Below, in pieces: positions 50,620 through 62,666 of a stretch of 64,000 nucleotides of DNA (position 1 is the stretch's first letter; each line of letters opens with the position of its first letter). Source of the stretch: Azadirachta indica. Lineage: Eukaryota > Streptophyta > Magnoliopsida > Sapindales > Meliaceae. A program made the translations under genes and the position numbers. The stretch spans positions 9,473,269 to 9,537,268 of the forward strand of contig CM040440.1 in assembly GCA_022749755.1 (NCBI GenBank), read 5' to 3'. Below the pieces are notes generated by a model that was not told where the DNA came from, searched no databases, and saw only the letters and a program-made list of their open reading frames with translations.

Positions 50620-53600
50620 ATGCCCAGACGACGCCTCAGAATACACTACTCTTCTGAATCAGAAGAAGAAGAAGAACCAAATCAACAGCATCAAACGTTT
50701 AATTTACCGCAAAACAATGAACAATCATCTACTGTCACTCCCCCGCCCGTCAACCTATCCCCTCCCAACCCAAACCCTAACCCTAAGTCCGATCCCGTCC
50801 CAATCGCCGTTGACGATGACCATGACGATGAAGGCTACTTCACGCCATCGCCACAGGAGGAAACCGCCGGTTTTTCGATTTCGGACTCACTATTGAGGCT
50901 CGGATTAAGCCTGAAGAGAGAGTGGTTAGACTCTTGTGTTCAAGGACTCGAGAGTTCTGTTCCGGGATTCTCCGAACTCGATGTTGCGGTCAAAGCTAAG
51001 CTTTGTTTCCAGCAGTTCTTGTTCTCTGATATCAATTCTTGCGGTGCTGGTGTGCTTCCAGCAAATGTGCATTCAATGCATATCGTCGATCTTAAGGGAC
51101 CTTTTGTTTTGCAGGTGCGTGTTTTTGCATAATCGTGTTTGTTTGGGTGATTTTATATAAATTTAGGGATTCATTTAACAATTTTGGTTTTCTTTTGTTT
51201 TGTTGAATAAATTTTGAGTTATATATATTAGATAAAAAGCTTAAAACTTTGGATTAATTGCTGAAAAGAAAATATATATTCTTAATATTAATTCGTTTGT
51301 TTATAAAAGGTTTTGCTGTTATTGAATTTCATTTTCCAGGTTGATGAGATTGTTAATATCAGCTGTCCTCTACGAGCCAGGTATCAGGATGCCCCTTCGG
51401 GGATCAAGAGGTGCCTCAAGTTGTCGATGACAGATGGTGTTCAACGTGTGTTTGGCATGGAATACCGGCCTATCAAAGATCTCAAAGTTTTTGCTCCTGC
51501 AGGATTAAAGGTTTTCTCCTTTTATTGGCTGTTGGTGCTTTACCTAATCTAATTCTATCTTGACAAATAGTGATTTCTAGTTTGTGTTAACAGATTAATG
51601 GCCTTTATACTTTTAGTGCTATACTATATATAGAATTGCTCAATTTTTCAAAGATTTAGTAAAGTTGATTGCTTTCCCCTGGATTTTTACGCCAAAAGGT
51701 TGGTTCTTAGCTGTGAACAAGGGATACTAGTTATCAATTGGTGATACCTTCTTGTCAAATACATTTATTGGAAGGTATTTTTCATGAATTCAAGGTTTTG
51801 AATTGTCAACTGAAGACTGGCTTAACTATTACATGGATCATGTGCAGAATGGTAGTTGCAACTCATGCATGTTAATGCTTTGGCAGAAAGAATTAAAGTT
51901 ATTTAAGGAGGTTTTTCATATGTGGGGTGAAAATTTGTTATCTGGTTAATTTTTGGTGTCGACTATACCCTTTGTTTTGTGCACAAAATAAGTAATTTAG
52001 TCAAATGGTTCATCAATGCTTGAAAATTATCATCAATAAAGTTGACTGTTGTTTGCAGGATGAGCTGTAATTTCTTATCTGTGGTACATTTTCTGTTTCC
52101 TCTTACTGCGTTAAAGTATCTGAACTTGTGACATTGTAGATTAACTTTGTTTTGACCAGACCATTTCTTCATGCCAACCAATAACAGGTGGTCTATAGTC
52201 TTTTCCATTAGTTGATTGCTCAACAGGTGTTTTCCTCTCTGGCTTTCAGGTTGTCATCTGTAATGTACATATAAGGCGTGGACTGCTGATGCTGGTTCCA
52301 GAAGCTATTGAAGTCCTTGGAGGAATGGTGCAGGAGTTGGATGCTGCACGTCGGCGTCTTGTTGATGAAGTAAACAAGCCACCACGAGGAAAAAGGTAAT
52401 TATTCAGTGCTGAAGATGCACTGATCCTGCTAAATAATTGCAGACTATCCATTTTGCACCGCCTAATGATACTGAAAACAAAAATCTCTTCCCCATATTT
52501 AATGCCTTTGTTAAAGAAGTTGATTGAACCGTCTAACTTTGCTCTGAACATCTTTAGCTAGGCATTCTGTTGATTATTGCACTGTTGCAACAAAAAGTTA
52601 GTCCACTTCCATAAGTTTTATCTTATTGACTGACAGGATTCTAGCCTGCCATTCTCTGATTGCAAATCTGTGCATGATTTCACATATTAATGATGGTCAT
52701 TGATTTTTGTTTTCATCATGATTTAATTATACTGAAAACTTTTTCCAGTTTAACTAGGTACAGTATTGACCTTTTTGAGGAATTTGCTCTCTGTTTTCTT
52801 GGTCACTATCAGTTTTCTCTCCATTAAGTGGTTTATCAATTCATGACACTCTAAATTTTATTTCAAACAACTGTCTGACACCTTTCATGCTGGTTGATAA
52901 GCTGATGGCTGTTTTCTTCATTCTTATGCAGGACAAGGACAGGAGTCATTCCTCCCTTAGTGACTAGAGCTACTCTTGCTGCATGGCCTTCAAATGGCGT
53001 TCATGCTACAGAGCCAACCAATAATTTACCATCACAGAATGTGACTCCTTTTGAGGAAAACGAGCAAGGTTGGTGTTCTATTTTTATTTTAACTCTTTTC
53101 TGAATGCCCGGGCATCCAGGCAAACATTGAGTTTATCAAAATAGAAACAAATGTGTGCTTGAGTATCAGTTACCATAAGCATCTATACATGCCATCTTGA
53201 GGTGGTGGGAATGATAAAACCCTATTCAAAGCTAGTGTCTCAGATTTTTTAACTTTTGCTTTGCCATATTCCTTAATATGATCTCCCTCTTCTCTCTTTT
53301 CTATCTTCTTTCACTCTTGGTCGATTCAAGTCTGTGAAGAAGGATTCCAATAATGTTTATGGTGTTTGAGTTGGAAATAGATGTTGAATCTTTTACTTTT
53401 AGAAAATTGTAAGTACTTTGATGTGACCAAGATCTGTGACAGCTTTTCTTGTTTTGGCAGTTATTAAAATGGGAATCGATATATGCTGAGGTCATCAACA
53501 TATTTGGTTGGAATTGAAGGGCCTATGATAATTTTCTATTAAGGATTCCTCTAAAATTTTTCTTTTTTGTTTGTTCATGTACTTTAGGTGCTACTTTGGT

Positions 53601-55789
53601 TGCATCTGGCATTACCATCAGTCAAAGAACTACTGCTTTTCCCTTCAGTGTGGAGAATGTTGTGTCTAATCAGTCATCTAATGTTATGGATAATGAGGAG
53701 ATGCAAATTGATGCTGTTTCCATTGGCAGAGATAATGCCATGTCCAACTCAAACACCAATGTTGTATTGGACGTGGAGGATACTAACATGGTTGACGAGG
53801 TTGAACACCCTCTCTTATTATCTGGAGAACATGAAATCCCTTTCACTTACTTGGCGAGTTTGTCAGCTAAGTGGGCTGCCACAAAAGGGAAAGTTGCTTC
53901 TGTTCAGGGCAAGATTAAGGTGTGTCTAACTTTCTCATTTTCTTTTGTTTGGATTATTTTGCTACTTTTGAGTTTCTATTCAGTTCTCTCAACCCAATCC
54001 ATGCAATTCATCAAAGAAAACCAAGTACTTTTCAGCCAGTCATTATATAGGCAGTATACATCTAAGTAATTTCATCTTTCTATTAATATACTTCCATGTG
54101 TAGCCATTAAACTGTTGAAAGATTAAATCTTATGTGATAGTAGGCTTAAGAATAATTCTTCATGCTCACCATTACTTAGTTGTTGTAACTTAAGTCTAAG
54201 AAATCCGACAATTTACATTAGTGTGTTTTGTTTGGTGCACAAATGTTGAAATGAATATTCTACAAACATGTAAGGTCTTAACATCCTGAATATAATCCTT
54301 AGCAATATGGTTCCATGGCTTCTCAATACTAATGTTGTTGATATATGCATTGACTTATTATCTCATGGATTTTGCTGCTGTCTGTACACTTGGTTTTTTG
54401 CCAGTTACACTGTTGGTAAAAACTGATACAAGTTTGGAACTACAACTTGTCAGCTTATCCTCTGCAAATCAGATTTTAAGGTTTCACAAGTAGCTTCCAT
54501 TTAATTTATAGTGTGTTACATCCTATTGTTAAGATCATGAGTGTTCTTAAAGAAATACTTGGCTTACTTCTCCCTTTTTTAATGATCTTGTGTTATTATC
54601 AACTATAAATTACATGTTGTTGATTTCTTTGCTTTCAACTTTTTGTACACATGATCGTTGATTCAGATGGAGATGTGCCTTTAATCTCCAAGGTTCTACA
54701 TTGTTCTTCAGGACAGTAAAATTTAACAAAAGGTTTGATTGTGATTCAATGTATGCACATGCAATAAATATAAAATCTTTTGGAAGAAGAAACAATTACT
54801 ATAGTAATAACGAGACTACTATACAATTATAATTGGAATTACTGCAGTAATAAAGAGATTACTAGACAATTATAATTGGAATTTACAATTTTTAAATATG
54901 AAAGCAGAAAGAGGATCTGGAATAAATATAAGAATTGCCTTGCTGTCATATGTCAGTTGAATTCTGCTATCACTTTCCAATATGTCGATTCTGCTTCAGA
55001 ATTTAAAAGCAAGCCATCATATTTTTCTCCTTTTTTCTATTAATTGATCTGTAATTAATCTGTCTGGTGGTGAATGGACTTATTGATAAGTAATTTATTT
55101 TTTACCTAAAGGAGTCTCGAACTGGGCCTAATCCTGACTTTGAAATGTGAAAAAAATTTTGACAGTGCTTTCTGACTGGTGTCAAGCGATTCCAATATAA
55201 AAGGAGGGACACCTATGAGCTTTTCGTTTATGTTGATGATGGCAGCCTCATCTCTGAGATCCTCATTGATCACAATGTAAGTTGGCTTTTCAATTGCTGA
55301 TGCTATGAGGTTGTTTAAAATAGACATGTATCAAGTAAGGTTTTATGTTTTCAGGTTGTACAGAAAGGAATAGGTTATTCTCCACAGGATGTCACTGCTG
55401 CTCTTTCCTCTACAGATGTGACAACAGTTAATGATATGAAGGAGATTTTTAGACAGTTCCAGTTATTCTTAGCAAATTTTGAGGTAACATACCTTGTGCT
55501 AGATGATTAATAGACTCTGGTTTAAATGACAGGATCTTCTGTAAATGCAACAACTTTTCTCTTCTGTCTTTGACTTCGCCGCCTGCGAATGTTCTTGATC
55601 CAGGGCACAATGCTTATAGAGATGAACGAAACAACTCCTCATCCAATTGCCCTTGAGATCACCCAGGGCTGTCCTTCATCTGATGCGTGGTTGCTTTTGG
55701 GAAGACTCAATTCTCGACCTGCTAATGCTCAAACACCACCGCGTTCCCCCATGGTTCGCCCTACAGAAACCATCGATATATCCCCTTGA
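50620..55789 (+). CDS. RMI1: RecQ-mediated genome instability protein 1
   Basis: Partner of the RecQ helicase and topoisomerase 3-alpha in the RTR complex, which dissolves recombination intermediates and limits crossovers in the nucleus. Eight coding exons: 50620-51114, 51340-51510, 52250-52395, 52932-53068, 53588-53919, 55166-55276, 55355-55483, 55604-55789, all GT-AG, giving 568 residues. The first 90 residues are acidic and Pro-rich. The conserved N-terminal domain begins near LKREWLDSCVQGLESSVPGF and is followed by the OB fold (VDEIVNISCPLRARYQ, LKLSMTDGVQRVFGMEYRPI, HIRRGLLMLVPEAIEVLGG). After a low-complexity linker, the C-terminal OB-like region starts near PFTYLASLSAKWAA and ends ALEITQGCPSSDAWLLLGRL. 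This second region is characteristic of RMI1 rather than a generic OB protein. The Arabidopsis protein is somewhat longer. Confidence 0.93.
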
Positions 55790-56589
55790 TTGGCCGCCAG
55801 TGATCATTCTGTCTGGAAAGGAAGGTTGAAGGGCCATGGAAGTTGATTTTACGGAAAATCTGCAGTAGTTCAAATTACATGTGAAAACGTCTTAGTCATT
55901 GTTCAAACTCATATACCATAACTGCTCTCTGGAGAAATGGAATGGCGTGGAGATTCGTCCTTCCCTGCTACTTGGTTGTAGTTTGAGCTGCGTCGCCAGA
56001 ATAATCCTGTTATTTGAATGGGTTTCTGGGGTTCACTGATTGTGCTTGTCCTTCGTCCATGCTTCATGTAAAAATAATTGTATTGGTGAGGCCCATTGTT
56101 TTATGGAAGAGAGAATTTCGCTGAACGTTGTCGGTCATACGAACAGAAGCAATTCTTCTCATGGAGAAATTCAAAGCCTAACAGTTATGAAAGGAGGAGC
56201 TCAGCCCGGTGCATATTGATGGAAACTGGTGAAGACAGCATCTATGACGTCTTCTCAAGTAATCGCCATGTCTGTATCCGCATCCAAATGGTATTTTTTC
56301 TTTTTTTCCCAAATTTTTTTGGTATATAATTTTGGTAAGCTAATTGCATAATTGCTAATTATATACCGTATCTTCTTACATTCATGTACAAATTCTTCAA
56401 ATTTAACATTTTATTGTCAGAGAGATAGTCCAACTAATTAAACTTCTTGCAATGAAAGCGCTACACTTCTTAATATGTGAAACATACCATTCATTTCATT
56501 TCACCTTCTGCTTAGATATGATCATGTATTCAACATTAGAAAAGACCAGAGATAGATTGAACATTTCCGGTCTACTAGTTTTGCTAACA
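55790..56589. other. Convergent 3' region between RMI1 and the HSD gene
   Basis: 800 bases holding the RMI1 3' UTR (probably to about 56100-56350) and the end of the dehydrogenase transcript. No further gene was recognised. Confidence 0.5.
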
Positions 56590-58193
56590 TTAGTAACGCC
56601 TGTACTTTTGATAATCTAGACGGATCTTGAGCTCATCAAATGGGAATGTATCTGGGGTTAGAAATTCCTTTATTCCATATGCTATATCAAATATCTTCTT
56701 GCTTAACGTATCTCTCTGTGAAGTCCCAGGTCCTGAAATCAATAGGATGCGGTTCAACCATTCGATCATCTCAGGCCAAACCACCTTCAAGAAATATGTT
56801 ACTCCCACCCAAGATGGCTGTGTCAGGTATTTATCTCCACGGCACGCACTGTTGACAATAGCCTCCACACAATCTTCTGTTGATTGCAATGGCATCAAAC
56901 TTATTTGAACCTGATAGCATTAAACCCAAGTTTTAGGTTGAAAAAAAGAACGTATAATTGCCATAGCATGCAAGTCTGTGAAGGGAAGCTCACATTCTTC
57001 ATTTCTTCATCTACTTCCAATTTGCCTGCCTGGTTTAGGAACTTCCCTCCGTTCATTTCTGACTCAATTAAACCGGGAGTCACAATTGTTATTCCTACTT
57101 TCCCCCCGACTTCAACCCGTAATGTCTCATACAGAGCAATTACTGCTGCTTTGCTTGCCTGAAGACATAACCAGAATTGATTACGTGTGTTTGTTACGAG
57201 ATTAAGATGAATGCTAGAGAGATCTCTTACATTATAGAGGCTCAATCTTGGCGTAGGTAGCCATGCACCAGCAGAAGCAATTGCAATAATCTTTCCTTTG
57301 CTCTGCTTTAGGTGCGGAATCGCAAAGTAGGTGCTATATGCTGAGCCCCAGAAGTTAATGTCCTAAGAAGGATAGCCAAATAAGTCTCTGGCTCGTGTTC
57401 TTAACGAATATTGAAATAATTCTCATGAAACTTATAATCCAGCGTGATTACATATGTTTTTAGTATTTTCTACTTGAAGTTTCAATGCCACACAGCACAA
57501 ATTAGAGAAGGTCCAGTTGATAGGTATTACCACAGCTGGTACAGCTTTCCTAATATCAGGGTAATCTTCAAACATGGACAATGGAGCAACACCAGCATTT
57601 GTCACCAGATGATCCACTGTTACCAAAAAAACCCATCAGTCAAAATCGTAAAATAGTTGACATTTTATCTTCTCGATGCCATGAAAATGATCATATGTGA
57701 ATAACGAGCCGCTTGGTCTTACTTACATCGGCCGAAGTGCGTGACGGTGGCATCAACAAAATGTTTACAGTCTTCAACCTTGGAAACATCTCCAGGGATG
57801 ACAATAGCATTTGGAGACCCAATCAACTCAGCTCGTGTGGCAACTTCTCGGAGCAGATGCTCTCTTCTGGCAACCAAGGCTAAACAAGCTCCTCTCCTAG
57901 CATACTCATATGCAAGATGCTTCAAAACAACACCACCACACGCAAGAAATTACTAAGACAAAATATAATACAGACAAAGTAGTTAAATAAGTAATTAGAA
58001 TGATAGAAACCTCGCCGATTCCTGAGGATGCTCCAGTTATGAGTACTACTTTTCCAGCCACATCTTCAGTAAACATGGTTCTTATAATAAAGATAAGAAA
58101 CTTTAAAATGAGATATGGGGGCAGCAAGAAGGGCAGTGTGACAAGGGTTAAAGGTGGAACTACAATGTTCAAAAACTTGTGGATCAAATCCAT
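56590..58193 (-). CDS. 11-beta-hydroxysteroid dehydrogenase-like short-chain dehydrogenase (steroleosin-like)
   Basis: Short-chain dehydrogenase of the plant HSD group, whose members sit on oil bodies or ER and act on sterol-type or related alcohols with NAD(P). Six coding exons: 58193-58011, 57919-57727, 57616-57531, 57362-57231, 57158-56994, 56910-56590, all GT-AG, giving 359 residues. A hydrophobic N-terminus (about residues 10-38) with two Pro-rich kinks (VVPPLT, LLPPYL) resembles the steroleosin anchor. The cofactor motif is TGASSGIG (53-60). Catalytic residues are Ser184, Tyr197 and Lys201 (YNASK). The usual NNAG motif reads TNAG (131-134). The C-terminus keeps the family segment GPGTSQRDTLSKKIFDIAYG. 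A second, decayed copy lies immediately upstream in the same orientation. Confidence 0.92.
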
Positions 58194-58725
58194 GGCTGGC
58201 TTCTCTAGGATGAACAGAAGGAAAGAGTATTTGGAGTTATTAAGCCAAGAAACCTTAGAGCATAACGGCTGTTGAATACTTCAAACTCGTAAGCAATTAT
58301 TCAAATGCAACGTAGCTGCTTTGCATGTAGAGAAAACAACACGTAGCTTTTATTCGATTATGCTCTAGTATTTAACATGACAAGACAGAGAAAGCTGGGA
58401 GTCTGATAAGGCTTCCGTGTACCTGGGCTCTATTGGAGTAATATTTATCCATACACTTTTATAAAAGGTGTTAATTAATTTGATTTACCCTCTTCTCCCG
58501 TGGCCCATAAGTCAACATGCTCGAATTTTACATATGAGTCATATATATTCTAATTACAGAACTCCTTGGTACATCGAATTGTAAGTTACTTTGACCGAAT
58601 TCTGCTGCAAAATTGTTCATTAAGTTCATACTATCTTTGAAATTTTGCATTTGCCTGTTTATATATAACACACAAGCTTGAATCTTAATTGCCTTGGGCT
58701 GAATAGATTGGAGTGAGCTCTCTTT
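58194..58725. other. Spacer between the HSD gene and its pseudogene copy
   Basis: Promoter and leader of the intact dehydrogenase gene, plus DNA beyond the degraded C-terminus of the upstream copy. No TATA box position is convincing and no other feature was recognised. Confidence 0.45.
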
Positions 58726-58729
58726 CAAG

Positions 58730-60113
58730 TCTGCTTGCCTGCAGTTATATTTCTCCTGAAATTTCTAGGCCGAATTACAAACACCCAGCGGTTTCAATAC
58801 TCAACAAGTTCAGGGCAAATCACCTTCCACAGAAATAGAACTCTAACCCAAGATGGCTCCACCAAGTAGTTGTCTCCCCGGCAAGCGCTTCTCACAATCG
58901 CTTTTGCGCATTCTTCTTTTGATTCCATCGAGATGAACGCCACTCCCTAATTCATTATGGATCATATAATAGAAAATAGCCATTAAAGAAGTAACTAAAT
59001 TGCATGCTATTATTAAAATAGTTGTCATGTAGTCAAGGTCTTACCCTTGGCAAAGAGCCAGTTAGGGTCATTTCTGACTTGATTAAGCCAGGAGTCACAA
59101 TAGTTATCCCAATATCCGAACCAACTTCTGTTCTCAATGTCTCACAGAAGCTTATCAGTGCTGCCTTGCTTGCCTGAAAGCCAATAAATTAATTAACACT
59201 AACAAAAGTGATCTACCTGTATTATATTGTATTTGTGTTATCTTACATTATAGATAGCCAATCTTGGAAGAGGATACCATCCACAAGTCGAAGCAACCAC
59301 AATTATCTTCCCTTTGCTCTTTCTCAAATGTGGAATTGCAAAATGGGTACCGTAAACTGTCCCCCAGAAATTTACATCCTGCAGTGAATTAATAATATAA
59401 CATGCATTAATTAAAATCCTTTTTGTTAATTAGCTGATCAAAGACAAATTTTAACATATTGAATATTTTTATTACCATTATTGGAGTAAAATCAGACACA
59501 ATCCATGTTCTTAAACAAGCTATGTCTTGCAATCCCAGCATTGTTCACCAGATGATCCACTGTTGCAATAAAGTGAACACCATCAAAATGTTTAATAGGA
59601 AAATTAAAGTTACATTCTTAAACAAATTTAGAAATTAAGCAAGATTCTATACGTCTGCCAAAATGGTTCACGGCTGCATTCACAAAACGGTTGCAGTCAT
59701 CTACGACGGAAACATCTGCTTGGAGAGAAATAACATCCGGAGAGCCAAGACGGCGAGCCCCGTCCGCCACTGGTCCTAGACGGTCTTCTCTCACGTCAAC
59801 GACGGCTAAACTTGCTCCTCTCTTTGCATACTCGTAAGCAATTTGCTTCAATATTTCAAAATCATGATTATCAGTAAATATATCTTAAGTAAGAGTGTAT
59901 GTTGAAGGGATATAATTTTGTACAAACCTCGCCAATGCCCGAAGCAGCTCCTGTAACGACTACCACTTTTCCAACCATATTTTCGGTGGATAATAATTGT
60001 CTTTTAATATAAGCAAGAAACTTCAGGAGAAAATACGGCGGCAAGACAGAAAGGAGAGCGATGAAAGTTATTGGAGGAAGCAAAATATTCATCAACTTAT
60101 GAATCAAATCCAT
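58730..60113 (-). pseudogene. Decayed tandem copy of the HSD-like dehydrogenase
   Basis: Exon structure mirrors the neighbouring gene: 60113-59928, 59845-59653, 59559-59476, 59378-59247, 59173-59045 and 58946 leftwards. Exon 2 (193 bp) and exon 4 (132 bp) equal those of the intact gene, but exon 3 is 84 bp instead of 86. The two lost bases (near 59494-59497) shift the frame after LFKNMDCV and create an immediate stop, while the DFTPIM residues continue in another frame. Exon 6 has a TGA at 58796-58794 where the intact copy has Leu, and the following C-terminal residues no longer match the family. The cofactor motif (TGAASGIG), the Ser and YNASK are still readable. All splice sites look usable, so the decay may be recent. 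Confidence 0.85.
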
Positions 60114-60411
60114 TCCGTCTGTGTCTTCTTCGAAACTCAGGCAGCTTTGCTAGCTCCTCTCTGTCTGTTAACGTAATAATATTGGCTTAGCTTTAAACAG
60201 TTGTCGGCAAAAAGCTTGCCCTGCTGCACAGTGCTTTACATTGACGAACGGTGCAATCCATCGAAATGGAAATTCATTAATTAATGTTAGTTGGCAATAA
60301 ATTTTATGTGTCACTCATGCATATTCAATTGTAGGATTAGTTGGGTCAAGTGAGTTCAATTCTCCAATCTCCTCCTTAAAAGAATCTCCAACTCCAGGTA
60401 CACGTGAGAGC

Positions 60412-60961
60412 TGTCAATTGGGCCTGCCATTATTGTATGGGATATTAATATATTTAGTTAAAAAAATAGGCCTAGGGATAGTAAAAAAATACTGTTTTAG
60501 TGGATATACGTTCATATCGTATCTTATAAATTAGATATGAATATTATAAAATAGGATATAAATATAATATGATGTAATATTTATATAGAATATAAACATT
60601 TTAAAATATTTTACGAATAATTATGCACAATATTTATTTTATTATTCTTTTAATTAAATTATTAAAGGACCTTATTTTGAACCCTAATATAAAATGTTAA
60701 TTATACATAATCCTAAATATTTTTTTTTAATATGTAAGTACGATTTTCTTTGTAATATGCTTATTAATTTAATTGATTTTATATTATATTGTTAAGAATA
60801 TATAATACCTTAGAATATGCTACAATGATTCCTATATATATATATATGTATGTATGTATGTATATTCTAATGTTCATCGAATGAAAAAGATAAATATAAT
60901 AATTAATATAGGCCACAAATTTAATCAATTTATTATTATATTGTTAGGATACATATAGTGT
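60412..60961. repeat. Tandem direct duplication, copy 1 (550 bp)
   Basis: Starts TGTCAATTGGGCCTGCCATT and ends CATATAGTG just before the second copy. Long shared stretches with copy 2 include AATTAAATTATTAAAGGACC, ATGTTAATTATACATAATCC and GTTCATCGAATGAAAAAGAT. Confidence 0.9.
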
Positions 60962-61550
60962 TGTCAATTGGGCCTGCCATTATTGTATGGGATATTAATA
61001 TATTTAGTTAAAAAGACATATATCCATTAACTACTTATAGGCCTAGGGATAGTAAAGAATACTGTTTTATCGGATATACATTCATATCCTATCTTATAAA
61101 TAAGATATGAATATTATAAAATAGGATACAAATATAATATAATGTAATATTCATATAGAATATAAATATTTTGAAATATTTTTGTGAATATTTATGCAGA
61201 ATATTTATTTTATTATTCTTTTAATTAAATTATTAAAGGACCTTATTTTGAACCTAATATAAAATGTTAATTATACATAATCCTAAATATTTTTTTTTTT
61301 TGTAATATGTAAGTACTATTTTCTTTGTAATATGCTTATTAATTTAATTGACTTTATATTATATTGCTAAGAATATATAATACCTTAGAATATACTACAA
61401 TGATTCCTATATATATATATATGTGTGTGTGTACATATATGTATGTATGTATATTCTAATGTTCATCGAATGAAAAAGATGAATATAATAATTAATATAG
61501 GCCACAAATTTAATCAATTTATTATTATATTGTTAGTATACATATAGTGT
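60962..61550. repeat. Tandem direct duplication, copy 2 (about 589 bp)
   Basis: Directly adjoins copy 1 with the same start, TGTCAATTGGGCCTGCCATT, and the same end. It is longer because of an inserted segment near 61015-61037 and expansion of (TA)n, (TG)n and (GTAT)n runs near 61410-61450. Confidence 0.9.
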
Positions 61551-62331
61551 CTTATTCAATAAACAATATATTATATGCCCTTTTATAATATTAAGGTATA
61601 TTCTTATGTCTACCAAAATTCTAATTAATTTATTTAATATATTTAATTAATTTATGATATACTGTCTACTCTTTTTGGATATACTACTATATGAGTATAT
61701 ATTCTTTTCTTTTTAATCACTTTTCTCTAAACTTTTGTTAGGAAATTATATATTAAAACAATATTTATGATCCGTTAATTGTGAGATAAGTTATTTGCAT
61801 ATTATTTATTTAAAATAATATATAAATTTACAACCTAATTAGAAGAATATCTTTTTGTGAAAATTTTAAGCTTTAGTGAAAAAGTTGATGATTTAATTTA
61901 AGTAATTGATTAATTGAATTGTAATATATGTAGGTTAAAAATGTTGATATTTCTATTGTGTCACATTGTTTAAATTTAATTCAGATCTCTAGTCTTTACT
62001 TTAATTCTTTGATTCTTCATTTGTTAATCAGAGTTTTGCGGAATCTCTTAATTATACATGAAGAAATCGATTCTCAATTTCTTACTTTTCAAGTAGTTGA
62101 AAAGAATAAAAGAGATATTTTGTTGTTCCCCAATATTGTTGTTTGGTTGTAGTTTCATGAAAAAAAATGTATATTCAAGAAGAAATTGATGCGCTTTTTG
62201 AAGTCATCAACACATTGTTACTTTTAGGTAAGTTACCTTAGTTATTTTTTTTATTATTTTGGTTAATTTGATTATAATTAGACAAATGGTGACTGTTATT
62301 ATCATAGTTGTATGACTAGTTTTAATATTCT

Positions 62332-62663
62332 CACTACTAGACTATTATACATTTAAAACTGTTATAAAACATTTTAAAAACTCTTTTAGAATGCATTACA
62401 AACCGTTTTCTTTTAACGTGTTTTAAAATATCAAAAACCGTTCTCTAAACATATATTTTAGAAGACGGTTTACAAAAACAGTTTTTATTTTTTAAATTTA
62501 AAGTCGGTTTCATTAAAACCGTTCTTAAAACATATATTTTAGAAAACGGTTTACAAAAACCGTTCTTTTTTTTTAGAATTAAAGACAGTTTTTAAATAAA
62601 TCGTCTTAAAAAATGAAAACCGTCTTTTATTTAGTGTGCTCTTTTAATTATTTTCTAGTAGTG
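62332..62663. mobile_element. CACTA-type MITE (332 bp)
   Basis: Starts CACTACTAGA and ends TCTAGTAGTG, a 10-bp terminal inverted repeat typical of CACTA (CMC) transposons. It is flanked by the 3-bp duplication TCT (62329-62331 and 62664-62666), the size expected for this superfamily. The interior is built of short sub-terminal repeats of the AAAACCGT/ACGGTTTT type on both strands. It has no coding capacity. Confidence 0.88.
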
Positions 62664-62666
62664 TCT

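Larger units (their letters stand above)
60114..62331. other. Repeat-rich intergenic region right of the HSD pair
   Basis: Upstream DNA of the pseudogene, then a tandem duplication (60412-61550) and further AT-rich sequence. No gene was recognised; the short frame at 61958-62152 is low in complexity and has no splice context. Confidence 0.45.

Noticed and set aside
56096..56329. 77-residue plus-strand ORF after RMI1
   Set aside because: It lies in the RMI1 3' region; RMI1 already ends with a complete C-terminal domain at 55789, and no splice join to this frame is supported.
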